Source: Pagrus major (Eukaryota > Chordata > Actinopteri > Spariformes > Sparidae). Taken from it: a DNA stretch of 64,000 nucleotides. The stretch spans positions 21,271,749-21,335,748 of the forward strand of contig NC_133237.1 of assembly GCF_040436345.1 (NCBI RefSeq), read 5' to 3'. Of this stretch, positions 38,561 to 51,855 are shown piece by piece (within the stretch, counting starts at the first letter, position 1; each line of letters opens with the position of its first letter). Position numbers and translations under genes: made by a program. The notes under the pieces are model-generated. The model was not told the DNA's origin. It saw only the letters and a list, made by a program, of their open reading frames with translations, and did not search any database.

Positions 38561-41500
38561 GCTATTACAATATTACTTAATTACAATGAAGGGTTTTGGT
38601 TGGACTGGGATCATAAAACAACTATATTTTCTGGCCTCTACCCTGAGAAAGTACTACTGCATTTCAAAATAAAAGACAAAATTCGACTATAGTCCTGATT
38701 GACAGTGCTAGCTCATAGTGCTCACTCTTGTTGTAAATCTTTCACTGTAAAGTGAAGCAAAAGTTTGCTGACTCCACTGACTCGATGAGCTCACTTTTGT
38801 CTCACATCCTCAGTAACGTGGAAATATGGAGCGAAGGGGGAGCTCAGCTAAGCTGCTAATGCTAGGTAGCTAGGTTCAAGCCTTACGCTAAAACAGGTGC
38901 AAGCAAGTTGTGTTCACTCACCTGTCTGTTGAAAGGTTTTTTCAAAAGACAGATACATAATGTAGAGTAGTTTCCCCTCGAAATATCTTTATTAATGTCT
39001 TGTTTTCTCTTTGCTAGCCTACTTCAGTTGTTTGAAAGACAGGTTGCTTGAAGGTTTTCACTGTAAAAGCATCAGCGCTATCACCATGGTTTCCAGTGGA
39101 CTAAACCATTTGCTGCTTCTAAAAGGAGGGGGGGACGGTGAGAGGCTCAAACTTTGTTATAGATTAAATGATAAACAAACAAAACAGACACTCAGACTAG
39201 TTTATTGAGCGACAGATGATAATATACTGAAGAGGCAAACAGTCAAAGTGTCAAAATGGCAGACTCAAACAAAACCAGAGCACTGTCCCCCCTTCTTCCA
39301 TTCACAGATTAATAACAAGCCTGATCAGAACAGTGAGGATGTCTTGTTCTATGGATGCTGTGTATAAATGGAAACCTTTTTGAGAAAAGGTGAATATAAA
39401 TGTGTATCAGTCTTGTGTTTAAGAAGTAAACATGGAAGAAAAATCGTTAAATATTGAACTTTAATTCAACAAGCATTTGTGTTAAATTTCAGAGTTGCCC
39501 ACGAGCAAATAAAGTCCCTTTTACATTCCCAGCTGCTGTGTGTAATTGGAAAATCTTTCTTTTCTTATAAACAACAAACAAATTAATGATAAATTATCAT
39601 CGTTATTGAAATCATTATTCCTAAATTGCTGTTTAAAGTTTGATCATTCCACAAAATGAAAATTGGAAGCCTAATCAAGACTGAATTTGCATGTATGGCA
39701 GCAAAGGAAGAGATGGCTCACATGAATAAATTAAACAGTCTGCTATTTAGCCTTTCTGTCTCGGGAGTGATGAGCAACGCAGTATGAACTGAGACATTCA
39801 TGCCTCTTGGTAAAATTAACTGCATTGAAGGGGGACTGACCTCCAAAGATGATTGTTTGGAGTGAATGGGAGTCGGCCATGCCTGTTTGATGAAGCTGAT
39901 AGTGAAAGATGTGAACAGATGACCAATTTTACTTCTCATTACTTGTTGATTATTCAGCCCTTTGCTATTTAGATTTAAATTATTCTAAAATTACTGCAGG
40001 ATTTATGTAAATTCCACTGTGGCCGAGCACCCGGGCTCGGGATGAATGATGATTCATTCACAGGTTAATTCATTCTTCACCGGCCAGCTGCAGGTTCAGA
40101 TGTAAATATTAGTAAATTAAGAATCTGATGGAGAGCTGCAGATATTAAATTCAGATTTGATGGCTCTATTATCGTCTGCATTTGGAAAACAATCCACTGC
40201 ACAGAAACCTCTTTAAAATGCTTTTATTTTGTTGTTTTTTGTATGGGTTTATAAGATGAAACATTTCTATGCTTTTTTTTAACAATATATGTCACATATT
40301 TCAAAATATCACAAAGCTGCCTCCCTGTTTTCTGCCAGTTTATGTGTAAGAAATCATTCATGATCAAATTATGAGGAAGAAGACGAGTATAATCAGCCAC
40401 CACTTAGTGTCAGCTTAATCAAGTGTTACCTGGGAATTTCTGAGCATTAACTCAAACAAAATTGTGTTTACTTGACTGAATTCCTATTAGTCCTGTGTGC
40501 TCTGATCTGACATTATTTGCTGTGGTGTCACAGGTCTGCAGAAGACATAAAATTAGAAAATGGTTTGAAATCCGAATTGATTTGTTCCACCGCATGCGGG
40601 CTTTTATGAAAACTGCACGCCTGCTGGCCTTTGGAGTGATTTTGAAAATGTCATTGTAGTAAAGTGATGTTTATGAGATGCAACAGGGCTCTTACACTGG
40701 ATGCATTTTGTGAGGAAGAATGTTTTCTTTTTTAAATTATGCTCAGTCTCAATAATAAAAACAAACCGACTCTCTCTAATATTAAGTCTCAAATTGACAG
40801 GAAATTAAAGAAATGGTAATATCATTCCTCACCATCGTCCCATTCATTCCCTTGGCTGACCTGAGTTGCCAAAATGAATTGCTCGTCTGACAACATTCAT
40901 TACTCCCTGAGCCTGTCTGCGAATGTTAGCAGGCCAAGCCAAGCAGCCATTCACCGACACAAAGTAATGACTACTATTATGATGATAATTTCATACCATC
41001 CACACAAATAAATGAATTTGAAATCTCGGGATAGTATGATGACTGCTACTCTGTTTTTATCGGTACCACTCTCAGTTTATGATGCGGATGTTTTGGGGAG
41101 ACATTTGACATAATGAAAACTGGAAATGTCCCTGTAAACAACCGAGTTTCTCAGAAAATGTGGGAGTTTAAAAAATGAAGCGTGCAATTAAAATATTCAT
41201 GCCTGTTCAAACATGATATTGGAGGTGCAGCGCTTCAGTGCGTCTCTCTCCATGGTGTGCTAAAGTCTGCCAAAAACTTCCAGGTGTTTTGTTTCTGCCT
41301 CTCTGGCGCTATCATACAAAAGGACACATGTCAGTGAATAATCAAGCAATCTCCCCATGATCTTTGCTGTTTTTTCTTTTTTTTTCTTTTCCTTTTCAAT
41401 GTTGCCACAGTCCTGCAGAAAAATGTCAGGAACATTACTGCAAACAAGGTGAAGGATGGCTGTGGGAGGAGGGTTACAAAAGAGACAAGGGAAAATAAAA

Positions 41501-42970
41501 AAAGCAGCGGCTACTAGGAACAAACAAAGCACATGTTGCTCTCAGTGGCACCGTTTTCCATCCTCACATTAGCTAAGCCTGACATTTATTCTAAAGTATG
41601 GAAAATGACTGCAGATTGAAACTGAAAGATAATGACCTTATGTTAACATTTGGAGTTCCTTCAGGTGATTTTTAAGTTTAGAAGGATTTAGCATTGAAAA
41701 GCGTCTTTAAATCGATGTGTGGTAGAAACAGAGGAAGAGGAGGAAGGAGATTTTTCTTCCATTGATAGATTAACTAGTCACTACGGTATAATCTGATGAA
41801 ACTTGATGTCTAAAAGTGGCAGCTCCCTTTATCAGACCCTTCAAACATGAGTATAGTTTTAAACCCTCTGCAGCTCATGAATAGTAATTCTTCATTATCA
41901 TCGTCAGCTATCCTTTGAAGACCAGAAAGACCACTTATCAGTCATTGTAAACACCCCAAGCATCTATAACTGTTAGATCTTAATATCGTGTTTCCGATGA
42001 ATCAGCTAATGTATGAATTTGACTTTCTCCCTCTTTCGCTACACTCAGTTTTTCTTGTGAAGGCATCGTCCGTACCTAATCTGTGTAACACCAGATGACT
42101 TGTCTTTTCAAGATGCTGATTTTAGTTTCTGCACATCATTTATAACACCATGCAGGAGGGCACTCAAGAGTCAACTTCACAATCAAGAAACAGAACGAGA
42201 AAAGCTTATCTAGACAAAGACCGTGCCTGTGTTTACCGACATCCAACAGTGAAGCACTGCCATTTCAGATTATGCAACTTCTATCTCGCTGTGTGGGGCT
42301 ACAGTTTTAATCAGCTCAGCATCAGCTCAGAACAAACAGGTCACTGGATCACGGGTGATGTCGAGAACTGAAGTGACTCCTGAATTTGGTCGCTCAAATG
42401 AGACACAGAAAGCTGCATGAAAGCTGCTGCTGGTAGTTTTCAGAAATGGGTGAATCATCTGGATAACAAATAACCAATCCCACTCCCTTTTTTGCTGCAC
42501 TTCAGCCCCGCCTGTAAATATTTAGACTCAAACTACCTGACTACTATGTTTTTTTAAAGCCAAGTCAATTTTGTACATACGGCACAAAATCACAAACCAC
42601 AATGCCTCCGGGGGGCTGTAGAGTGTGTGACACCCTCTGTCCTTAGACCCTCGACAGACCAACAATATCACAATTTCTGATCTGAAGAATATAGAACCAG
42701 GACAACGACCGAGCAGCTCGAGGTGTCACCTGGTTGCACCTGCACCACACAACCTCCTCCCCACCATGGTGACCTGGAAGAGGACAGGCCGCACAAAGAA
42801 AATGAGCATGCGATAGGATCACACTAGCCATGTCTCCTGTCAGCGTGTTCACCTTGCGACCTGTGAGTCCTCAGTAGTAATTACTACATAATTGCATGGT
42901 GATTGAGGCGAGAGTCTGCCAAGCCAGTTACTGCAGTTCCAAACTGAGTACAACATTTGCAAGTGAGACA
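38561..42970. other. Gene-free, AT-rich unique sequence
   Basis: No exon with convincing coding character and splice sites was found. 39640-40110 and 40850-41040 are dense in homeodomain-type TAAT/ATTA words and lack obvious repeats, so they are candidates for conserved non-coding elements. The remainder holds poly-T/poly-A and purine-rich runs only. Confidence 0.4.
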
Positions 42971-42974
42971 CGAC

Positions 42975-43145
42975 AGGATATTTCTAAGGTGACAATTTCC
43001 AGACGTCTTTGTGGTGACAAAACCAGATACTTTTGAGGAGACCTTGGGACATCTCCAGCAGTGTTAGTAGTGTCTGAAACAGGTATTTGAAACCAAATAT
43101 ATGTTAAAAATACCCTAACCAAGTGGTTTTTGTGCCTTAACCATT
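42975..43145 (+). repeat. Dispersed repeat, copy 1
   Basis: Shares TTTTGAGGAGACC, GGGACATCTC and, near its end, CTAACCAAG/CAACCAAG with 55068-55215 in the same order and orientation. The copies are diverged and differ by an insertion or deletion. Confidence 0.5.
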
Positions 43146-43224
43146 TCTTTCATGTGATTGGGTTGCATATAAACACCTGGCTAAGTGCTCAAAACTGCTT
43201 CTGTGGTAGAGAGACTACAAAAGC

Positions 43225-43263
43225 TGTGCCACTATGTCAAACACATTTTGACATAGTGGCACA
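43225..43263. repeat. Perfect hairpin, 17-bp stem, 5-base loop
   Basis: Left arm TGTGCCACTATGTCAAA (43225-43241), loop CACAT, and right arm its exact inverse complement (43247-43263). The right arm merges into the (CA)n tract that follows. Confidence 0.9.
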
Positions 43264-43277
43264 CACACACACACACC
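43259..43277. repeat. Short (CA)n
   Basis: About nine CA units beginning at the right arm of the hairpin. Confidence 0.85.
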
Positions 43278-43904
43278 AGCCGACACTGGTGTGGCTGTAA
43301 CAAATGTCGATGACAAAAAAACAGATATTTTCTGACTGTAAAACACAAGTGAGCGATGATCCATGACAGGGCTCCACGGGGGGCGACGATCCAGATCCAA
43401 CATCTGTACGAGGCACCGACATCCAGGAGAGAGAGAGCGGTTCCTGGGCAGCCTGTGGTCCAGCAGAGAAGAGCCTGAGTGAAAACAGAGGAGAAGGAGA
43501 AGGGACCCCGGGTACAGTACACTGACACCTCAAACAAACCTCTCCTTCATATTTCTTTCAGTTGTAGTTGTGACTTGTTTTTAGATAGAAAGATGAAAAC
43601 ACTAACAGTGTTACTGATTTAGATTTGTCATTTGTAGACTGTTTTTTTTGTTTTATTTTTGAGACTTAAATTTGAATCAGGAGACAAAAAGGTATGTGAC
43701 ACTAGAAATGAGTACATAAAGGAAGTGACCAACAGTGGAGACTAACAATAAAACTTTAATTCTCTCTTATAGTAGACCTGCTATGCTTTTTATTATTTTC
43801 CTTTCCTTCAGGGTGTTATATTTGTTCTTGTGCATCTAAAAGATCTTGAAAGTTATAAAAGGCCAAAGTCTGCACCAACAGAAGCTCACACTACATCAAC
43901 ATGT

Positions 43905-44198
43905 CACACATTTGCGGCTAGTTTGACGAATAATTGCTGCTCTGTTGTTGTCAGCAGTGCTGGGTCAGGCGTGTGTGAGCTGACCAATCAGAGCAGACTG
44001 GGTATTCAGCAGGGGGCGCCTTAAAGAGGCAGGAGCTACAACAGAGCGTTTCAGACAGAGGGGGAATACAGTGCTGCAGCACTGGACAGTATGAGAAAAC
44101 GGATGTGTTTTTTGAGCATTTAAGCATCTAAAGCGATTCTAGTAGTGACCTGAAACAAAACTATCAACCTGAAAATGAGCATAAAACGTCTCCTTTAA
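43905..44198 (-). mobile_element. TTAA-ended repeat, copy 1 (minus orientation)
   Basis: On the minus strand it starts TTAAAGGAGACGTTTTATGC, then TCATTTTCAGG, and farther in has CTGAATACCCAGTCTG, GATTGGTCAGCTCACACACG. 46323-46612 is the same family in the opposite orientation. The inner boundary is approximate. Confidence 0.65.
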
Positions 44199-46322
44199 GT
44201 GAAATATTGGGTGATGTTTCCTCATAGACATGTTTATTGTTGATCTGTGTACCAAGACAGTCATGATATCTGTGTGGATTATATATTCAATGATAAAATA
44301 CAAATGGCATTGAAATTCTCGACAACATTAATAACATAATACAGAATACTCAGTTTGGGCAAGATTGGGTTTCAGGATTTCTTCCCGTCTGTTCATTCAG
44401 CTCTGTTCCATCTGTGGTTTTTTTTCACTGGGTCAGAAACCACTGATGTTGTGACTATTTTTGCCTTCATTTTGACTGTGGATAGTAGTGAGGTGACAGG
44501 GACTGAGGAAAAAAGAGAGGAGGGATGTCATGCAACAAAGGTCTGCGGTCAGATTGGAGATGGGGATGCTGCGATCACATAGTTAGAGAGTCTTTAAAGC
44601 CCAGAGCTGTCGTGACACTCCAGTGTTGTTGTTCCGCTGAGACATTGTTTATGATTTTGGGCTATACAATAAACTTGACTTGAGTTGACATGGCTGCAGC
44701 GATTGCAGTTTCATCTTTCTTTTACATCTCTGCAAATTCCACTTTGTTTAGTGGTTGTGGGGCATTTTTCTTACCTCACCATGTAAGAAACAAATCGTTT
44801 GTTGTGCTGGTTCTGAGCGAACGACGTGCCTGACGATGAATCATTACTGTCTCAGAGGACGCAACAGTAGAACTACATGCATGCAATGTTTCTGTTTAAG
44901 TGCTCTGTAAATAAAAACGAGCAGAAATCTAAGTTTTAATTGGGTTTTTTGTTTTCTTTTCCATTTAATTAACTTGTCATGGGACACATGGGGAGCAGTC
45001 TTGTGGGAATCGTGCGGCCGATCTGCTTTCTGCTGGATAGAAGAATGAGAGAAGTGCAACTGGGAGTGAAGGCTGGGCAGAAGACAGATGGTGCAAGGGC
45101 TAATTGTATGACATCTCACTTCATGTATCTGTTTACATATTGGACGGAGGAGCTTACATCATCTGTGGTAACACTTGAGTGGCTGATTTGGGGAAAAATA
45201 CTGAAAATGTACTGTGAATTTGTGAAAAAAACAGTTTTTATTTACTCACACAGACACATTTTCTCTCAGCCAGATTTAATGTTGAAAAATGTTTTAGTGG
45301 TTTGGGCAAAAATACACTTGTGTCTCCTCTATTTAGACTGTAATTATATAAATTAAGATCAAATCCAAGACTTTGAAGTCATATTCACCCACTTAGTGTC
45401 TCAGGTGATGGCTGAAACCCCCCTGGATTACTTAGAGAGCGAGCGAGGAAGCAGGGGAGTCTTTTGGTCTTTTTGCTCATTAATCTTTCTGAAGATGCTG
45501 AAGGCTCACGTTGACATGGTTGTGCAGCGGCTACCCCTTGGGTTCATGTCAGCGCTGTGTGGAGAGCCGCTTGTACAGCCAGAGGCGCTGTGTTGGGTTT
45601 TGTTTTTCTCAAGCAGAATTGGAGACGGATGGAGCGAGCTGTCTGCGTGCTCCCACAGTGCTCCACTGGCTGTTATGGTCGACTTGTCTCGTTCCTGGAA
45701 GGTGCAAAACTTCACCTATTGGGGGAGTTGTCATTCTACCAGCAGGAGAGGAACACAACACTTTTGGCAAAGCATCCAAACACTCCCTGAGACTTGAGGA
45801 GCAGCGGGAGGTTGATGAATGCGAAAGAAAAACATCTTTGTTGTTATGCAAGAAGACTGAATTAAAGTTGTTACTATTTCAGAGTTTTGGTTGATTCAAG
45901 CTGTGATTTTAAATATTCATATAATTTGCGACGATTGTGTGTTAACATGGAAGACCTTTCCTTTTCAAGATTATCACTATCTGTGTTGACATGCAATAAT
46001 CTATCAAAACAAACACAGATAAAACAAAAAAGAAAATCCAGCTCATTGAATGACTTTTAGCTATTTAATGTGCATTATGTGTGGAAAAAAGTCAACTGGT
46101 TGGCCTATTTAAAGCCTGTTCCCATAGGACTACTATCACCAGGGGACCTCATGTGAGTTAGATATTACATCCCCCCCGCCAGGATTGTATTTCATGTAGC
46201 GCATTAACACAGTGAACTGTATTTATTCATATTTACTGACATTATCTCCTGGATATGCTGTCAAGGCTCCATGTAACGTCAATTTTCAGAAGCAAAGCGC
46301 CTGTTCTTCAGCAAACACCTAA
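44199..46322. other. Gene-free interval
   Basis: No supported gene. 45396-45894 is open in several frames on both strands at once, which reflects a stop-poor, GC-richer patch and not a gene. The sequence near 44640-44690 (GGCTATACAATAAACTTGAC then TTGAGTTGAC) resembles a repeat edge. Confidence 0.4.
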
Positions 46323-46612
46323 TTAAAGGAGACTTATTGTGCTCATTTTCATGTTTATAATTTTATTTTGCACTACTACTAGAAAAGGTTAACCTGCTTT
46401 AATGCTCAAAGAACACATCAGTTTTCCCATACTGTACCGTACGTACTCCCATCTCTTTAAGGCCCTCCCTCCTGAATACCCAGTCTGTTCGGATTGGTCG
46501 GCTCACACACGCCTCAGCCAGCATCGCTCACAGTGTCTCCGTCGGCTCTGTCGTGTTTTTCTGAAGGTTCTAGAGGTCCCCAGGTAATACACGTCCCATG
46601 CAAATAGGGCTT
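46323..46612 (+). mobile_element. TTAA-ended repeat, copy 2 (plus orientation)
   Basis: It begins TTAAAGGAGACTTATTGTGC, then TCATTTTCATG, and carries CTGAATACCCAGTCTG, GATTGGTCGGCTCACACACG like copy 1. The right boundary, near ATAGGGCTTTAGA, is approximate. Confidence 0.65.
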
Positions 46613-49600
46613 TAGAAAGTAAAAAAATAAAGTAATAAAGTATTTGTATTGACCATAACAAGATATTATTCTTGCTTTAGATCCAGTAGCTGCAAAAAGC
46701 ATAATTAACTGCTAATACATGCATAATAAAGTATGTATTAAACTCAATAAAGCAACAGAAAAAGCTTAGTAAAGGTTAAAAATGACATATTAAGTTAGTT
46801 AAAATCATAAGAAACTCATAATGTTCATAAGCAGTCTTTTAACAGTGAAGTCACTTATAAGTGCTTATAAATGTTTTATAATAAAACAATAAACCTGTTA
46901 ATGATGCGATAATAATGCTTACATATTTGTATTCATGTCAGTAAGCATCTTTACGAGTCTTATAAGGGCCTTATTACCTCTTCAGCAAATTTTCAAACAC
47001 ATCAATGTAAAAGGAATGAAAATGAGACAAGAGAAAGATGGATGTGTGTGGCGAGCAGGCCGAGCTGTGTTGTCGGTCAGGAGGCGGGCAGAGGTGAGGG
47101 GCGGCCTGATGAGACAACGAGCAGCACCTGAGTCCCATTAAGTCTCTATATCTGTCGCCGTCCTCCTGCACAGTCACAACCTGTCGCCACTGCTTCACCA
47201 TATGGTGGCTTCACCTTTCGCTGCACAGGCTTCATTTAATGAAAATAGTCTTTTACTGCCGCCCTCTGCTTCAGGTGCAGGAGAGCCTCAGCAGGGAACA
47301 CTGTTTTGAAAAACTTCTCCTTTGTGACAGGAGTCGCCTCCAGGACGAGCAGTCACTTTGTTTCCGGGTTTATTGTTTTGATTTTGTTTCAGAATGGCTC
47401 TATCATCCATTTTCCTCAGCCTGCTGTTAAATGAATTAACATTTCCTGCCATGGTCCTTTGGTTTTGTGAAATAAAAGAGGAAAGAAAGAGCAAAGCTCT
47501 GGCAAAAAGAAAACATGTTGCAGGGAAAACAACTCTATGGTACTTTGAGCTTATTGCTCTGTGCCTCTTTTCCCAGGGGCATCATTGTAGTTTTACTGGG
47601 CTTAGTCAAGGTTGCTGAGATGGTAGAATGGGAGAGAAGGAGATGCCAGGAGCTAGGTGTTTACTATCAGGAGAGTTGTAATATGGGAAGCTGTATAGGA
47701 CATAATTAAACGATTGTCATTTTTAATTGTGACGCTAACTTACCAAACATTAAAAAGTCTGCATCACCTCTCCCTCTCCTCTAACCTGTGGCAATGACGG
47801 ATCAGGGCTGAAGACAGGGTCTGCAGAACATCTCATCCACCCCAAACCCCACACAGTTAAATACGTTTTATATTTTACAAATACAATATATGTGTTTTTT
47901 GGTGGCAACTTTCACAGAGGAGCATCCTGACTGAAATCATCACAAACAGGCTGGTTCGTGCACGGCCCAGGACAGGAGGGCTCTACAGCAGGTGATTTAA
48001 ACTGCCCAGAACATCTTTGGTACCCATCTACAGAGCATCAGTGGCATCGGTATCCGCTGTCATACCACCAGACTCCAGATCGCACACAAAAAATATTTTT
48101 TTTCTTATGTTGCATAAAGGGACTTTACATTTCTCTCTACAACCCTGGTGTTGTAAAATGACTATTAAATTAAACGTTGACCCACTGGGTGGTCGAATAA
48201 TCTTTTGTTTGTCAAGAAATACATTTTTATCCAAAACAAATGCATTTTTATTAAGTCTTATTTGTGTATTATTATTTTTCCAGCAGCTTGTTTGTCAGGC
48301 TCTTCACCCTTTTTTTCTTGCTAGTTCGTTATTTCCTTGGTTCCCCCTCAGCTTCCTCTGTTAGGACTGTTGTGAAACCACCTCACCGCCATTTTTCACA
48401 TGCTGAGATAGAAATGATGCTGTATAATTTCCATGATTAAGTCTTAAACTAAAACTAATGGTGCCTAATGGTGAAAAATCACCATTGTCAAGGCAGCCAA
48501 AATGAATCGATCTTTCATCAACACAATAACTGTACAGGTCGCTTTGTCCTTGCCTTATTCTGCCGTCACGTTCCTTCTAGATAAACTGGGACTCTCACAT
48601 GTATTCAGTGTACTGTAGAGCCTCCTATATTTGCATGATTATCTTTCAGGATTATGTGCCTGTATTTCATATTTCCTCAGTCATTTTGACATTTGAAATG
48701 CTTTTTTTTCTGTGTATAGTTTTCCAGGAATTGCTTCATTTTAATGTCTGCTTTTGAGGCTTAGATTTTTTTTTACTTATGTAACATAATTGTGTTGCAA
48801 TTTTCCCATGATCCTCTAAAAAAATGACTTTAATCTCAAAACCTGGGCAAGAAAACAAAGAATGAGTCCATAAAGACAGCAAAGATCTGTCTGCGCCAAC
48901 ATAGTCAGACACCACAGGCAGAGGTTTGTCTGCATGAGTTGCAGCAGCGTAACACCTCATATCCCTATTTTATAATCGATATTGCAATTTGCAGTGTGAC
49001 CACAAATGATTCTTTCCACTTTGACAGTAATATGGAACAGGATTTGATGCATAGAAGTATCTTATCTCCTGGTGAAAATGATCCCAGACCGGGTGAATAA
49101 CAAACTCCCTCGGAGATTGAATTTCCTGTTCTTTTATGCAGCAGGTGCAGGAAGTGGAGCCAGGGTCCTGTCTAAGGTTTAGTGTCCATACTGCTTATTA
49201 AGAGAGGTGTGATTTAATATTCATACGAGTGCACGGCTGTGACACTACGGCCACTACATGTGATGCATCAGAATGCCTTAATTATCATCATAATCAATTC
49301 GGATTTCTTCTACCAGCGACTCGACCGTATATATTATGCAATGAATATTAATACTTAAATCAACCTGGATAACTTCAGCCAGATACCTTTGCTGTTGGAG
49401 CAGTAGCATTCAACATTCAGGTCCAGACTGAAAAATCTCACCAACTATTTTAATGATATCTATGAAATTCTGTACTTGTAGTACTCGAGATCAGTCTTGG
49501 TCTGAGGGTCACAGACTCGCCTCAGACTCTCGGACAAAGAGAACTCTGGATTTTTATTTCAAGACCAGTAAGGAACACGACTGCAGGGATATATATCAGT

Positions 49601-49829
49601 GTTTGACACCGTACCTACTTAATGATGGTTTCTACGAGACAAGAGTCGCCTGAAATGCTTGCACAAAAAATTGCATTGTGTTACATGGATGGTAAAACAC
49701 GGAGAAGGAGTGTTGAATAAAAACCGTTCAGTTAATTTTCAGCTCCTCAGGGTTTGTTTGTATTTGTTGCTCGTGGAAAACAAAGCAAACACACATGAAA
49801 TTCAAAGTGATTATTTTATCAAGACACAT
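46613..49829. other. Gene-free interval
   Basis: No supported gene or RNA. It includes AT-rich TTATAA/ATAAAG words around 46620-46930. 49225-49345 is a repeat-poor patch with several TTAATTATCATC/ATTA words and is another possible conserved non-coding element. Confidence 0.35.
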
Positions 49830-49975
49830 ACATATCGTGCAACCCAACCGATTTTCGGGGCCAATACCAATGACGATATGAGGGAGTAAAGAATTCTGAT
49901 ATTGATTAATCAATATGATCAGTGACGTTGTATATTGCAACCAACTAAATATCCCTCGTCTCACCCTCCCCATCA
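49830..49975. repeat. Dispersed-repeat fragment
   Basis: Contains CCGATTTTCGGGGCCAATAC then GACGATATGAGGGAGTAAAG and AATTCTGATATTGATTAATC. These resemble a CGATA-rich fish repeat as I recall it. No second copy was seen here. Confidence 0.35.
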
Positions 49976-50047
49976 GTGGCTGCTAAAAACGCAAAACAAA
50001 ATGAATTAATGAAAAAGATTGCCAGTGTTTTGTTTGGCCGATCTCAG

Positions 50048-50241
50048 CTACTGTAGACACATGGCAGACTCTGCTGAAGAGGATCGCCTCCCTCTGTAGA
50101 TGTAAAGGCTCATTCTAAGCTAACGAAAACACAACAATTCTTAGTTTTAGGTGATTATGCACTCATGAAAACATACTTATGTATATTATATTCCATTTTT
50201 GCCCCTAAATGACACTTAATCCACACACTGGACCTCTTTAA
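50048..50241 (+). mobile_element. TTAA-ended repeat fragment
   Basis: It runs from GGCAGACTCTGCTGAAGAGG through AAAGGCTCATTCTAAGCTAA and GGTGATTATGCACTCATGAA to a terminal CACACACTGGACCTCTTTAA. The order matches a common teleost repeat that I remember. The left part is missing. Confidence 0.5.
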
Positions 50242-51855
50242 ACAATTAATTTTTGCAGAGCGACGACAGCAATATCTTCTAAATCACTTTGTTGTTGTAG
50301 TATATCTGAAAAAAATCAATATAAACTGTATATCAGTCGTCATAAATGTGTGCAGTCGTCTGCTGACTTTCCTTGAAATAATTCCGGTGTTTAATCGACC
50401 GTGTCAGGAATAAAGCATTTCCTGCATTTTGTTGGTGTTCATGTGGAACAATTGGCTGTTTTTCTCAACGGGAGATGTGGTTTGATTGTATATTAATGAA
50501 AACAAAAAGTGACTAATGAAGCAAAAATTTTGACCTCTGCTGAGAAAGGCCCCGTGTTTGTCTGGCTGGATAAATGATCGATGCAGGCCTGTTGTCAGCT
50601 TGCGCCGGCAGACTTGATGGCACGCTGCTGGAGACCAGAACACTGATTTCTGGCGAGACTGTTGAGAAGTTTAATCAGATTCCACTGCCTGTACATCAGT
50701 CTCTAATGCCGTGTGTGGACTAATACATCTTAACATTTCCATTACTGTGGAGCCACAGCTTCAGATTATGGGCTACCTTGAAACCATGATAGTTATTGTT
50801 GGAAGGAAAGCCTTCCTCAACCACAGTAACCATTCCTACCAGGCTCTCAGGCAGCTCTTCCATCCATCACATTAACTGTAGCTGACATTCACTGTCAATG
50901 TGAGATTTGTGTCTCTGCTGTTAAGAGAGAAGAGCGGTCCACATTCCCTCAAAAGAACTACATCATTTTGAAGTGAGCTCGGCCTGAAAGTCATGGGAAT
51001 AACATGTCTCAGTTCTTTTAATGAAGGGGGCTTGTCACAGTAATTGGCCAGCTTTATTTCGTCTCTATTACAAAGACGTGTAGTTCATCAGTCGACTACA
51101 AAGAGCCAAAACTTGAGATTCCAAAAGATTTAAGAGCTTAGAAACGGGAACATGAATACAATGGTAAAGCTTTGAATTAAATTAAGTGATACTGATGCAA
51201 TTTAAGCAGATTATGAGGGCACTTTTGGTTGCGTAATGTTGAAAATATAGTCTCGCAGTAGAAAAAGCATGACAAGCCTCGCTACAAGCCATCTTATAAT
51301 GTATACTAATATGTTTTATAGCAGACATGCGGAATTTACCACATAATCTGGAATCTGCAATGGCACTGCAATAAATGATCATGTTGTCGGTGCTAAAAAT
51401 ACTACCCAGGATCATGTGACTGTTTAACAAACAGAGAGGGTCATCGATTGAGGCGAGGACGGAAACAAGCCCGTGAGAGTAGATCCAAATGAAGTGAGTT
51501 AATCAAAGGAGCAAGTTGCGGATAGAACGTCCATATTATTGACGTTCCATAAATAAGAGGCATATATCTTAGCTTCTGACAGGCTTCCTAGTTACTGAGC
51601 TCTTTCGGATCAGAACATCATTAGAGCTGGACAGCATATGATGTTAGTGCTACTTGCAGATATGAGTTTTAGTACCGATGGTTTTCTCTGCATGTTTAGA
51701 GGAATGTTCCTGGCAGAAACCAGTTTGATATTTGGTAAAAATCCAAATGAATGGGTGTGATGTGAGACAGTGGGCCCCTGGGAGAGACGTGTAAAAGGCC
51801 CCCCGCTGCTGCTACACTGGAGAAGAGGTGCAGTTGCATCACTCGTAGCCATTTT
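50242..51855. other. Gene-free interval
   Basis: Unique AT-rich sequence. No exon, RNA gene or repeat was recognised. Confidence 0.35.

Noticed and set aside
45396..45894. Long open frames (up to 133 codons) in several frames on both strands
   Set aside because: Simultaneous openness in many frames indicates a stop-poor patch. There is no recognisable domain and no splice structure.
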